From: Gracilaria caudata
Taxonomy: Eukaryota; Rhodophyta; Florideophyceae; Gracilariales; Gracilariaceae
DNA length: 17,206 nt
Direction: 5' to 3'
Assembly: GCA_030374735.1 (NCBI GenBank)
Contig: JASCIV010000538.1
Span: 1 to 17,206, forward strand
Shown here: in pieces, positions 1-8,360 of the stretch
Numbering within the stretch: the stretch's first letter is position 1
Layout of the letters: each line of letters opens with the position of its first letter
Translations under genes and position numbers: made by a program
Notes under the pieces: generated by a model
What the model was told of the DNA's origin: nothing
Database searches by the model: none
Seen by the model: the letters and a program-made list of their open reading frames with translations, nothing else

Positions 1-450
1 ACGGGGGTAGATGAGGGCGGGTGGGGAACGAGCGACGGGGAGGCGGGCCGGCGGGCCGGCGGCGCCTAGCGGTTGGGAAACGCATCATACTGGCTCCGAG
101 GGCGAAGACGGGTGAGGCGATGACACGGGGTGGCGCGGCGCGTGCTCGGGGGTCGGGACGGGCGCTGACGTGTATGCCAATTGCGTAAGTTACTGTAGCA
201 GCTCGCGCTTTGGCGATCGCTTGGAGTAAAAAGCCGCGCGCCATCGCCAAGTCAGTGTCTTCTCCTCTGCCCCAGCGGCCGCGCCGCTGCGCGCTTGTCG
301 CGCCCCCGCCTCCATCGCTTCGCTCTCGCCTGCACCAGCAACCCCCTGCTACAACCCCCTCCCCCCCGTCTCCGCCTCAGCGCCGCCCGCCGCCCCGGCC
401 CGTCGCGCCCCGCCGCCCGCGCCGTCCCGACCGCGTCGCCCATTCTTGCC
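1..450. other. GC-rich 5' flank of the F-box gene
   Basis: This stretch is very GC-rich, with a short GGGCCGGC-type repetition near 45-65 and a C-rich, pyrimidine-heavy run at about 340-420 just before the first in-frame ATG of the next gene. The reading frame of the F-box gene stays open upstream to about 295 but contains no ATG there, so this part is read as promoter and 5' UTR. No RNA gene or conserved regulatory site was recognised. Confidence 0.4.
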
Positions 451-1794
451 ATGCCGCCGTTTAAAGCCGCGCGCCCTGGCCGGGTCGTCGCCGCACTCGC
501 GTCCGACCTCTTCGTTGCCGCTCCGCCTCCCCGAGCGCCGCCCTGCATGTCTCGTTCGCCCGCGCGCAAACGCAAGAGTCCTGTCACAGTCTGCCACCCC
601 CCGCACGCTCCTCCGTCCGCGCCTGCCAAGCGCCCACGACGCCCCGCCATGCGTCTGCTCGACCTTTCCGACGACGCGCTTGCGCTCATTGTTACTCATG
701 TGATGAGCCCCGCGCGCGAGGGCTCTCGTGCCATCGTCACCGAAGAGAGCCTGCGTGCAAGTCTGCCGCTCGCGCTTACTTGCCGCACCTTGCATTCCGT
801 GTGGCGTCGTTGTATGACTGACCTGGAGCTGTGGGTGTCTGGCCGTCTCACAGACCGTGGACTCGTCTCCATTTGCGCCGCGAGTGGCCGAGCGGTGCAT
901 CGGCTGGGTTTGCGCCGTTGTCGCCTCTCGGTCAACGCCTTTCGAGCCATTCCGCGTTTTTGCCCGCGTCTGCGCAGCCTTGATCTGTCGCACACTCGTG
1001 TGACGGACGATGTCATTGTCTCGCTGGCCGCCCGTTGCGGCTCCACGCTGCAGTTCCTCGCGTTGCATGGATGTACTGCATTGTCGTCTCGCGCACTGCG
1101 TGCCATTGCCGACTCGTGCACTCATCTGCGCTTCTTGGATGTTGGCGCCGTGCCTGCTGTGGACGATGAGACGCTCTCGTACCTCGTGCGAGAAAGAGGC
1201 ACTTCGCTCCGCACTCTGGTTTTGTCGCATTGTACTAAGCTGTCGGACACTGCTATGGGCGAGATAGGAGCGCACTGCAGCGCATTGATGTCGCTCACTG
1301 TGCGTTCGCTTTCGTCCGTGACTGATCGTGGACTGCAGAAGTTATGCGAAAACATTGGTCATAGACTGCAAATCCTTGACGTTCTGGACTGCACGGGGCT
1401 CACAATGGGAGGTTACTTCTCTACCATGGAGGCGCATTGTCCCCATGTGTACCGCTATCTGCAGGAGAGTAACTACGTGGAGCATTTGGGAGAGCGTTGC
1501 TTACGCGATAACATCATCGCCACTATGCCGGGACTTATATATCGCATTTCGGCGACTGATGCTATTCGACGTCTGCCGGCTCTGTACTTCCTGCTGCTGG
1601 ATGAGAGCACGTTGCGCCCGTTCCGCGTTTCTGTTCAGAGCAAGTCTCTGAATTTGAGCGACTTTGGTACAGTGCTTATCTCCAACTTTGGCAAGAAGCC
1701 TACTCAGAAGACAAGAAGTGTATTGCTGAGCCGATTCGGTTACGACAGCCCCTGTGACTCGGAATCTGATGACGAATCATGTGCCAGGGAGTGA
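451..1794 (+). CDS. F-box / leucine-rich-repeat protein (FBXL/AMN1-like)
   Basis: A 447-residue protein, probably a substrate-recognition subunit of an SCF ubiquitin ligase in the nucleus or cytosol. Residues about 1-66 are Pro/Arg/Ala-rich with basic clusters (RKRK, AKRPRRP) that could be a nuclear localisation signal. An F-box-like helix set follows at about 67-122 (LLDLSDDALALIV, then LPLALTCRTLHSVWRR). From about 130 to 330 there are cysteine-containing LRRs in the FBXL style (RLRSLDLSHTRVTDD, LQFLALHGCTALSS, LRFLDVGAVPAVDD, LRTLVLSHCTKLSD, LQILDVLDCTGLT). The C-terminus is Ser/Asp/Glu-rich. The first ATG of the open frame is used; ATGs at 547 and 649 are alternatives, the last sitting right at the F-box. 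The 5' third is much richer in GC than the 3' third. The family call is firm; the substrate is unknown. Confidence 0.85.
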   Translation: MPPFKAARPGRVVAALASDLFVAAPPPRAPPCMSRSPARKRKSPVTVCHPPHAPPSAPAKRPRRPAMRLLDLSDDALALIVTHVMSPAREGSRAIVTEESLRASLPLALTCRTLHSVWRRCMTDLELWVSGRLTDRGLVSICAASGRAVHRLGLRRCRLSVNAFRAIPRFCPRLRSLDLSHTRVTDDVIVSLAARCGSTLQFLALHGCTALSSRALRAIADSCTHLRFLDVGAVPAVDDETLSYLVRERGTSLRTLVLSHCTKLSDTAMGEIGAHCSALMSLTVRSLSSVTDRGLQKLCENIGHRLQILDVLDCTGLTMGGYFSTMEAHCPHVYRYLQESNYVEHLGERCLRDNIIATMPGLIYRISATDAIRRLPALYFLLLDESTLRPFRVSVQSKSLNLSDFGTVLISNFGKKPTQKTRSVLLSRFGYDSPCDSESDDESCARE

Positions 1795-2735
1795 GCGTTT
1801 GTGTATATTGACTTGGGGAGATATGCGGGCAGATATTGGTGCAGATGATACATATGGCTCCCCCAGTAGACTAACGCAGGTTCAAACATGCTATTTACTC
1901 GAAACTGTAACTTATGTGAGCCATCTAACGACCAGTTGTAATTCTAACTGAGAGGCTGACTTATTTTGGAAGCAGGGAAAATATGAACTCAAAAGCGTCA
2001 GGCCTTCTTATAACAATAACTATTAACGAGATGCAGCAGAACGTTTGAAAGAATCCGGACGTTGTCCGAGACGTCAACTCAAATTTTTGTGGGTTGATGG
2101 TATTGGTGTGGTTGTGACGTATTGTTGCCGCCGCTTTGCTTTTGTTTTGTTCGCACGCTTTGCCGAGAGCGACTCTTTTGGGGGTGGGACGGAAGCGGTA
2201 TGCAACGGACGGTGTTTTCCTCCGTTGGCACTGAGCAGTTGAGCCGGGTGAAGCAGAAGCTATGCACCACCGTTCGTTGAACGAGACTACAAAAATCTTA
2301 ATAAAGGCAGAAAGGGAAAGTGAGCATCATTTTCGGTGGGGTGTTCCGCACAGTTTTTGATAGCGCTCTTTTTGGGAGGGTGTGTAACGAGCTGCGTAAC
2401 ATGGCTTATAGCGCTGTGAACAAGGCGTTGATGAATTGACGGGGCAAGCTGTACGCGCGAGTGCATGCCGTTAGATGATGGCGGCGCTCGGGCCGAAAGA
2501 TGGACGGAAACGGAGGGCGACGGAACGTTTTGCGACCTTGCGGTTTGGAGCGGTTTGGAACGCTTGCTGGCATGATGTGGCAGTGCGCTCGTACAGTCAC
2601 ACGCAGTTTTGCGCATGGTGCGGGCTGGAGGAGGACGTGCAGGGGCGACGGACGAATTTGTCGCTGAGCGTTGGGTCGCATCGATGCATGCATGATGCAG
2701 CGCGTTGACGTGGTAGTGCCAGCCGCGTGTGTAGC

Positions 2736-2758
2736 GCCGCTTCGAATCTCGAAGCGGC
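2736..2758. repeat. Perfect 10-bp hairpin, 3-nt loop
   Basis: Arms 2736-2745 (GCCGCTTCGA) and 2749-2758 are exact reverse complements around the loop ATC. It lies about 340 bp upstream of the ATG of the phycobiliprotein-lyase-like gene. It could be a protein-binding palindrome or an RNA stem; there is no direct evidence for either. Confidence 0.6.
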
Positions 2759-2838
2759 AAGTTCGGCATGAGCATCTGCGACGTGGCGCTTTTGCATGAA
2801 CTGGGAAGCAACCAATAAGAACTTGTGGTGCACAGCAA

Positions 2839-2880
2839 TTCGAGCAGATATTTCGAGCGTCATTTCGAGCTCCCTTCGAG
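2839..2880. repeat. Four TTCGAG hexamers spaced about one helical turn
   Basis: TTCGAG occurs at 2839, 2852, 2864 and 2875, with start-to-start spacing of 13, 12 and 11 bp, upstream of the lyase-like gene. The near-helical spacing would fit a cluster of binding sites on one DNA face, but this is inference. The related TTCGA also forms the core of the nearby hairpin. Confidence 0.45.
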
Positions 2881-3098
2881 GCACACCTGCAGCGTGGCAC
2901 GCGTGTGCTTCGTGTGGGGGCAAACCCTGTACGAGAGCTCAGCACAGCCGTGTGTGCGGCAGACTGCTGGGGGAGATGCTCAACCGCTTGCTGTGCTCTG
3001 CAAGAGATAATCTTTATTCCGCGCTTAACGACCGACTCTTTCTTCCTCGTTGCTGTGACGGTTGCACACCAAACCGCTGTGCGTACACGCTTTCCGTC

Positions 3099-4277
3099 AT
3101 GAGCAATCTGGTCGTTCCTCCTGCCTTCAACGTGAACACTGCGTTCCCACATTCACAGCGCCGTCATCAGCGCGGCTCACATCGCTGTGCGATTCGCCAC
3201 AAACGGCTGCGTTCGTACGCATGTGCTACTGCCGCGAACGAGTCTTTGTCGAGCGGAAGCCCTCCTCCACCACAAGAGTTTACTCGATATGGCGTTCTTA
3301 CCGACTCTGTTTTGGAGATTAAGTGGAGATGTGAACAGCGCACGCCCGTTGCTTCTGCGGCTGCGTCCACGCTGCCTCCTTTTCCAACAGATGAACTGGT
3401 GTGTTATTTGGATGAAACAGATCTTTCGGCGAGTGATCCATATAAATCATTTGCCAGATTTACCAGGATTGCAGCACCTACAGCCACGTTGGGAATGTCT
3501 ACTGCCCCACGTGATGTGTCATATTCTTCAGCTGCCATAGTGCAACGCTTATTTCAATACGCGCATTCGAAGGATAACCTGCAACGTTTCTTAAAGTGGT
3601 TCACTGGCGAGTTTGATAATTACGAACAAATATATCAAGAACGATTGCAGGGCATATTCCCCAGAGAGGGTGGTGGTCATGAACATATACATTGCTCCAT
3701 CACCCAAATCGCTCCAGATTTATTGTATGCAAAGTACTACTTCAATGGAAATCCTCAGTTTGTATTTCGTTCACGTTTGTATCAAGTTCGAGCGAGAGAT
3801 GATTCTGAAAGAGGTGTGATTGAAATGAGAATCTTTCGCTTCTATGAAGAAACTGAACGCTCGTTGAAGGCTGCAAATTATGACATTGATGCTGTGCAGT
3901 GGGATACAAACGATGTGTACGATTGGATGCAAGGCTGCGAAGTGTTTTGGGAACGGTATGTTCCACCGAGTGATCAGCGTGACGAGGCTTGTGAGGCATT
4001 GGGTATTGAAGGTGGTGCTCGCTTTGTTGGGTACATGAAGGGCGGTGGTTGTGAGGTTTATTCCAGAGAGATTGGTACACGGATAAAAGTTATGGATGAC
4101 CTGTTGTTGACAAGTGAAGACTTGTGGGTGGCCGATCGCGGATTTGATCTTGATGATGAGTTCATCTATGGTAACCGACTTGGTATACCTTATAAAATGA
4201 GACGAGTGAGACCAGGAAGTGACTGTGAATGGACTGTTTCAAAACAGTATTCACCGCCTGACGATTATGTAAGTTAA
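3099..4277 (+). CDS. CpeT/CpcT-family phycobiliprotein lyase, plastid-targeted
   Basis: A 392-residue protein with a CpeT/CpcT domain at about 157-370. Enzymes of this family (T-type lyases) attach a bilin to a cysteine of a phycobiliprotein beta subunit. Matching motifs are FLKWFTGEFDNYEQIYQE, IHCSITQIAPDLLYAKYYF, FVFRSRLYQV, the central WMQGCEVFWERY and the late GNRLGIPYKMRRV. The N-terminus (MSNLVVPPAFNVNTAF followed by a His/Arg-rich stretch to about 40) fits a red-algal transit peptide, so action in the plastid is inferred. Cyanobacterial members are about 200 residues long; here about 110 residues of unknown function lie between transit peptide and domain. ATG 3099 was chosen because it begins the transit-like sequence, although the frame is open from 2796. 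It is convergent with profilin. Which phycobiliprotein and which bilin it serves cannot be told. Confidence 0.8.
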   Translation: MSNLVVPPAFNVNTAFPHSQRRHQRGSHRCAIRHKRLRSYACATAANESLSSGSPPPPQEFTRYGVLTDSVLEIKWRCEQRTPVASAAASTLPPFPTDELVCYLDETDLSASDPYKSFARFTRIAAPTATLGMSTAPRDVSYSSAAIVQRLFQYAHSKDNLQRFLKWFTGEFDNYEQIYQERLQGIFPREGGGHEHIHCSITQIAPDLLYAKYYFNGNPQFVFRSRLYQVRARDDSERGVIEMRIFRFYEETERSLKAANYDIDAVQWDTNDVYDWMQGCEVFWERYVPPSDQRDEACEALGIEGGARFVGYMKGGGCEVYSREIGTRIKVMDDLLLTSEDLWVADRGFDLDDEFIYGNRLGIPYKMRRVRPGSDCEWTVSKQYSPPDDYVS

Positions 4278-4293
4278 AAGTGAGTTAATGCGA

Positions 4294-4722
4294 CTAGAAA
4301 TTCATTGCAATCAAGGTTTCGGCCAGTTGAAATACGGCCACTTTTGCGCGACCAAAAGACTGACCCTCACTATAAACAGGATCGTGTATGCCAATAATGA
4401 TGCTCTTTGCAGTTTTGGCAACAATAGCACCACGTGCTGGTTTGCCGGCTTTTTTGCATCGCCCAACAAGCATTCTTAAATCATCTTCCGAATCCTCAAG
4501 TCTGTTGAGCGCGTATGGCATCATGCATAACGTGAAACCGGATTGCTTTATAGCTTGCACAGCTTCGGTATCATCCATTAGTACCGAGTGTAGACGAATT
4601 ATTTCTTTGGCTTGCATCTTGAAACTGGCTGTTGTTCCCCAGATATGTCCGTCGTGTCCGGCGATGCATGCGTGATGAAATCCGGCTTCCACAAGCGTCT
4701 GTACATACGGGTCCCAACTCAT
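4294..4722 (-). CDS. Profilin
   Basis: A 142-residue protein of normal profilin size. It starts with the classic MSWDPYVQTLVEAG, followed by CIAGHDGHIWGTTASF, a match to the profilin N-terminal helix and second strand. The C-terminal half has the actin-facing strands (RGAIVAKTAKSIIIGIHDP) and a final helix (AKVAVFQLAETLIAMNF). Profilin binds monomeric actin, exchanges its nucleotide, and feeds actin to proline-rich nucleators in the cytosol. The conserved Trp3 of the polyproline site is present. The start is the only sensible ATG, preceded by an in-frame stop. The stop codon lies 16 nt from that of the convergent lyase-like gene, so the two transcripts must overlap at their 3' ends. Confidence 0.93.
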   Translation of the reverse strand: MSWDPYVQTLVEAGFHHACIAGHDGHIWGTTASFKMQAKEIIRLHSVLMDDTEAVQAIKQSGFTLCMMPYALNRLEDSEDDLRMLVGRCKKAGKPARGAIVAKTAKSIIIGIHDPVYSEGQSFGRAKVAVFQLAETLIAMNF

Positions 4723-5141
4723 TTTGACCGACTAGAGAAGATTTTGTTCTGTATCCAGCGAGAAAGTGTGAAGCGGAACAAGTGGAAAGAGTTCGACATG
4801 CGTGCTCGTATGGAACCGATGGGTGAGCTTAACAGCGTCTGGTTTGGCTGCGCCCTGCTGGCGAACATGCGCATTTCAAAAAACATGTCGCAGCTCTGAT
4901 TGGTTGGTCTTATTTGTATTTGGCTTTTTATCAATTTGGCGTTCAGTTATTAACAGCATTACCCAGGGTAAGATCACCGTTCTTCCTGGACCTGAACGGA
5001 TTGTGACGGGACGCCGAGCCATTTTTCGGATTGATTAGCTGTTGACTGCGAACTCTTTACACAAGCTGTGTCCGGCTAACTCTGGATTGCTCATCACAAC
5101 CCTTGTATGACAACGTCGCAAGGGTAATATTAGGTACATGT

Positions 5142-5580
5142 TTATATAAACGGCTGTGTGCCGGAGAGCTCCAACCGTAACACCGTAACCTTAAACCATC
5201 TTTGAGCGTTTCTTTCAACACCGAGAACATAAAACTTGTCGAAGCGGCGGGGACCTTCACGCACGGAGTGGGGGATGGCAGGGCGTGGGAGATTCGCCAA
5301 GACGGGCCCAACCTGAAAAAACAATTTCGTCACCAAAGACCGGCGTTTGATGCTGGAGCTTCTTTACATCCTGTACGTGTAGCCTCCTACTCAGTACTTG
5401 GATAAGCAAACGATGCGGTGCATCTGTGGAAGGAATGTGAAAAATGATAGTGACATATCGTTCTTCGGTGTCGGCTAACAACAACGCCTCACGACGCGAC
5501 TTGCTCGCAAGTCTCCCACACGCTGTGAAACCGTCCATCAGAATTTGTTTAGACATGAGCCACAGACGTTCTTGGCCTTT
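5142..5580 (-). CDS. Two-exon coding candidate, 3' end of a larger minus-strand gene
   Basis: On the minus strand, exon-like 5580-5398 begins right after a pyrimidine-rich acceptor (TTTTTCTTCAG) and reads KGQERLWLMSKQILMDGF onward with a natural amino-acid mix. A donor CAA|GTACTG at 5397 and an acceptor TTGTTTTTTCAG ending at 5313 would remove 85 nt and join in phase 0 to 5312-5142. That second exon ends RWFKVTVLRLELSGTQPFI and a stop. Both sides of the junction make plausible sequence, and no single frame is open across it. An internal ATG at 5556 could start a 109-residue protein, but the exon seems to continue upstream. No family is firmly recognised; it may belong with the exon-like pieces at 5581-6752. 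Confidence 0.3.
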
Positions 5581-6752
5581 CTGAAGAAAAAGCTACTGTT
5601 CATAAAGAAGATGTTGGAGTTGGACCAAAACGCACTTCTTGTCTCAAGCACTATAGAGCTGTGGCGGAAGCGCGGCGAAAAGGGGACGATCACGTTCGGG
5701 GAGTCGCAAAGCTTGATCTCGACAATCAGGGCCGGGAGTTTTGAAGCCGCTTAGCTAAAAATGTTTAGCTAAGCGGCTTCAAAACTCATGTGCCGTCTCA
5801 GGTTTATCGTATGCATCCATGTACATTCAGGATTAGCGGCAGTTGAAGGCGACATCAGCAATGCTCAGGTGCAGGATTCTTCTTCTTACGAGGGCCAACT
5901 GTTCTCCGTAGGGACACAGTTTAAGAGAACAGACACATCGAAAGCAAGAGCTTCACTCTGTGGCCAATGTCAAGCAGAGTAACTTGCAAATGAATAGAGG
6001 AGAACAGCGACCCATCGGTCGATGAGTCGACCGACATTTTTTTTCGAACAGACAGGAGGCGGACTTGTCTGCAGCCAGCAAATTTGACGCGTCCGATTCT
6101 TTGGTGTGCAGAGGCAGATTCTTTCAAACCGTCTACGAAAATCTTTCTCACCTTGCTGCCTTGGCGAAATAAGACAATGCTTGCGTTTTGGGGGGGCCTC
6201 TTGTAAGACAATTGCAGCAACAGCAAATTGCCCAACAGCATTTCTTCTCATGTTTCTGTCACAGTTGCAGTTAGCCCTCACCAAGGGTGCAGATTCCTGC
6301 CGGAGTTCGTCATTGGCCCACCAGTAGATAGACACTAGCTCGCCTGGCACATGGCTGTTGAAGACAGCTATTCTTCGCGGCTCCAGTAACTTTAGTTTTT
6401 GTCGGAAAGGAGCACCTGCTGGGTGGTCTTAACAGTACAGCCAAAATTATTGATCTATCGTCGCACAACCACTGATCTCAGAGTTATCTGCCGGAAGTAC
6501 ATATGACAAAACGTGGGTTTGTTTGAAGCATATTGCTATGTTGATTCTCACCCCACTGATTATGCTGGTCGACAAAAAGTCAAGAAAGTGCTGTGCTAGA
6601 GTTACCCAAGGGTTTCTATTCGACGGCCACTTCACCTCCATGCCAACAACAGTTTGCGCGAAGCGCAAGACTTCTAACTGCGGCGCAGGGGAAAAGTTCA
6701 GTTTTCCTACCAAAGCTCTCGGCCCTTCCGATACTCTATACTGCCATTGCAT
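5581..6752 (-). other. Probable intron-rich or decayed gene, minus strand
   Basis: No single frame is open, but several minus-strand segments read like protein. The segment 6752-6447 starts with ATG and holds 101 codons (PRALVGKLNFSPAPQLEVL). About 6419-6281 contains RRIAVFNSHVPGELVSIYWW, which resembles the F-N-x-S...V-x-I-Y-W strand pattern of VHL/VPS13-type beta modules. About 6200-6152 ends at a strong AAG|GTGAGA donor. About 5750-5590 contains IVEIKLCDSPNVIVPFSPRF, weakly like the repeated beta module of VPS13/chorein lipid-transfer proteins. These are impressions, not alignments. If one gene, it starts 78 bp from and divergent to the beta-propeller gene and ends near 5142. A decaying pseudogene explains the broken frames equally well. 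Confidence 0.25.
5736..5787. repeat. Perfect 24-bp inverted repeat with 4-nt loop
   Basis: Arms 5736-5759 and 5764-5787 are exact reverse complements (inner ends TTAGCTAAA / TTTAGCTAA) around the loop AATG; complementarity stops sharply at both outer ends. In RNA this gives a very stable hairpin. It is too long and perfect to be expected by chance in 17 kb. It lies inside the suspected minus-strand gene, next to one exon-like segment. It could be a foldback scar of a repair event, a small-RNA precursor or a tiny MITE-like element; no flanking target duplication was seen. Confidence 0.9.
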
Positions 6753-6830
6753 TCACTGTATCACCCTCAAGTGTTCATAGCACTCAAGACATCCCCATTC
6801 TCCTACTCTTAAGAGCATAACTCTATCGCA

Positions 6831-7961
6831 ATGCTCGAATCGTACTTGCTTCTTACCTTGTTTCTTTCATTGAGCGTTGCAGTATATTCAATTTCGTTCT
6901 CAATCCATCTGAAGCCGACAACACGTCCTGTTCATGAATTCAGTGGCCATGTCGTGGTTGCAAACCGTGCAGAAGGGTCAATTTCAATCATCAATCCAGA
7001 AACGCTCAATGTAGTTGAGCATTTTCAGCTCCCAGATGATGCAGAACCAATGTACTTCGGGCTTTCACCACAGAAATCAGAGATATGGGTGGGAGACCGT
7101 AACAACAGCCGTCTGGTGATACTCAAACTTTCAGGACGTCAAATCATTCCAGACGGGTACTTAGACACTCCTGAAGGATTGTTTCACTCTATGATCACAC
7201 AGGTTGCCGGTGAACCGTATCCCATTGTGTGGAATACGTGCGACATTGCCAATGTGACAGTCGTATATGACCTTACTTCCCGGCGCAAACTCGCTGAGAT
7301 TCCGCTGCCGCGTGAAGTTGCTGCTCTTGGTGGGGTGCCTCACGATATCACTACAAACACAGATTATGGTTTCGTTACGTACCTCAATAACGCTGACGGT
7401 GCAGGCTATATTGCATCGTACAGCGCTCGCACTTTTGAGCTAATTCAACTCAAAAGAGTTGCATTCGATCCGCATGTGGCCATTCGTGATTCCACAAAGC
7501 TGACTGTGGCTGCACAAGGTGGAGAAGTGCTCCTCTTGTCCATCCCTGATCTGCGAACTTTGCGAAGAGACGCTACTCAGCCGTCACCACATGGAACGAT
7601 TATTACGTTCGATATCAAGTATCTCTATGTCACGAACATTGCCGATATGGGTGAGAATGCAGTTGTAACGTACAATACGTCTACACTTGAACGTGTCAAC
7701 TGCCCAATGATAACGACTTCAAATCCGGTCCCTCACAATCCTGCAACGAATCTTGATGGGTCTAGGATATTCATTACGCATTCTGGTGCCACTTCTGACA
7801 TTGTTTCTGCATTTGATATTGGAGAAGATGGATGTCTTAAGCCGGAATCTGAAAAAATAGTTCGCACCGGTCTAAATCCGTTTGGATTGTTTATCCTGCC
7901 TCCGGCGGAAGAGGAACCAGTTTGCAAAGTCCGTCAAGTGCGTGTTCGCGGCATATTCTAG
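6831..7961 (+). CDS. Secreted or membrane-anchored YVTN-type beta-propeller protein
   Basis: A 376-residue protein with a hydrophobic N-terminus (residues 4-27, YLLLTLFLSLSVAVYSISFS) that acts as a signal peptide or anchor. The rest is a run of beta-propeller blades of the YVTN/YncE/lactonase-like class: VVVANRAEGSISIINPETLN, FGLSPQKSEIWVGDRNNSRL, DYGFVTYLNNADGAGYIASY, YLYVTNIADMGENAVVTYN and SRIFITHSGATSDIVSAFD. Potential N-glycosylation sites are Asn91, Asn141 and Asn282. A histidine recurs near blade starts (LFHS 119, PHD 171, PHV 215, PHG 254, PHN 302). The ATG directly precedes the hydrophobic segment. Proteins of this fold bind ligands or carry diverse enzymes; the reaction cannot be predicted. 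Location outside the cytosol is inferred. Confidence 0.75.
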   Translation: MLESYLLLTLFLSLSVAVYSISFSIHLKPTTRPVHEFSGHVVVANRAEGSISIINPETLNVVEHFQLPDDAEPMYFGLSPQKSEIWVGDRNNSRLVILKLSGRQIIPDGYLDTPEGLFHSMITQVAGEPYPIVWNTCDIANVTVVYDLTSRRKLAEIPLPREVAALGGVPHDITTNTDYGFVTYLNNADGAGYIASYSARTFELIQLKRVAFDPHVAIRDSTKLTVAAQGGEVLLLSIPDLRTLRRDATQPSPHGTIITFDIKYLYVTNIADMGENAVVTYNTSTLERVNCPMITTSNPVPHNPATNLDGSRIFITHSGATSDIVSAFDIGEDGCLKPESEKIVRTGLNPFGLFILPPAEEEPVCKVRQVRVRGIF

Positions 7962-8360
7962 CTCCAATTTGGGTGGAACAAGACCGTGTCGGTTGATAAA
8001 CGATTGGTGCATGCTGTTCAGCTGATCGTGTGGTTCTTCTCTTTCTGCTTATTCAAGTAACAAACGAACCGTAGAAGGCGGTGATTAGGAAATTTTAACG
8101 TCACAGCAAGGGCACTTCAGAAACGTGACCACCGAAAGATAAAATTTCAGCAAATTGCTGCATGCGTGACTTGATCCCATGTTCGAGATTGTTCATCAGC
8201 CAGAGCAGCCTGTTTCTGATTTGATCTCGTCGTCGGCCTGATGTAGTCATCGCGGCGCACAGCACTCCGAGTCCTAGTGGTCATCGCACTAGTCGTCATC
8301 GCACCTTTCTTCAAGCTCATCCTCTCCATCGTCTCAAATTCAAGAAGTCCGCAAACCAAA
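7962..8360. other. Intergenic spacer before cpn20
   Basis: About 400 bp. The co-chaperonin frame is open back to 8277 without an ATG. The short repeated ATCGCACTAGTCGTCATCGCAC-like text near 8275-8305 is the only pattern noted. No gene or RNA was recognised; it presumably holds the 3' UTR of the propeller gene and the promoter of cpn20. Confidence 0.4.

Larger units (their letters stand above)
1795..3098. other. Intergenic region, no convincing gene
   Basis: About 1.3 kb between the F-box gene and the lyase-like gene. Long open frames exist on the minus strand (to 183 and 248 codons between 2287 and 3152), but their translations are low-complexity, rich in Arg, Ser, His and Cys, and show no domain. 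The lyase frame itself is open back to 2796, but this upstream part looks like UTR. The region carries a perfect hairpin (2736-2758), a small TTCGAG series (2839-2880) and an alternating GCATGCAT-like tract near 2680-2700. Confidence 0.5.

Noticed and set aside
349..1275. 308-codon minus-strand frame antisense to the F-box gene
   Set aside because: An Arg/Gly-rich shadow of a GC-rich coding strand; the plus strand has clear F-box and LRR motifs.
2287..3152. Minus-strand open frames of 183 and 248 codons in the spacer
   Set aside because: Low-complexity, Arg/Ser/His/Cys-rich translations, mutually overlapping and partly antisense to the lyase gene's 5' region; no domain or conserved motif.
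6447..6780. Possible Copia-like reverse transcriptase traces (RALVGKLNF on the minus strand, CARVTQGF on the plus strand)
   Set aside because: Only a few residues match, on opposite strands, with no catalytic YxDD, integrase motif or LTRs.
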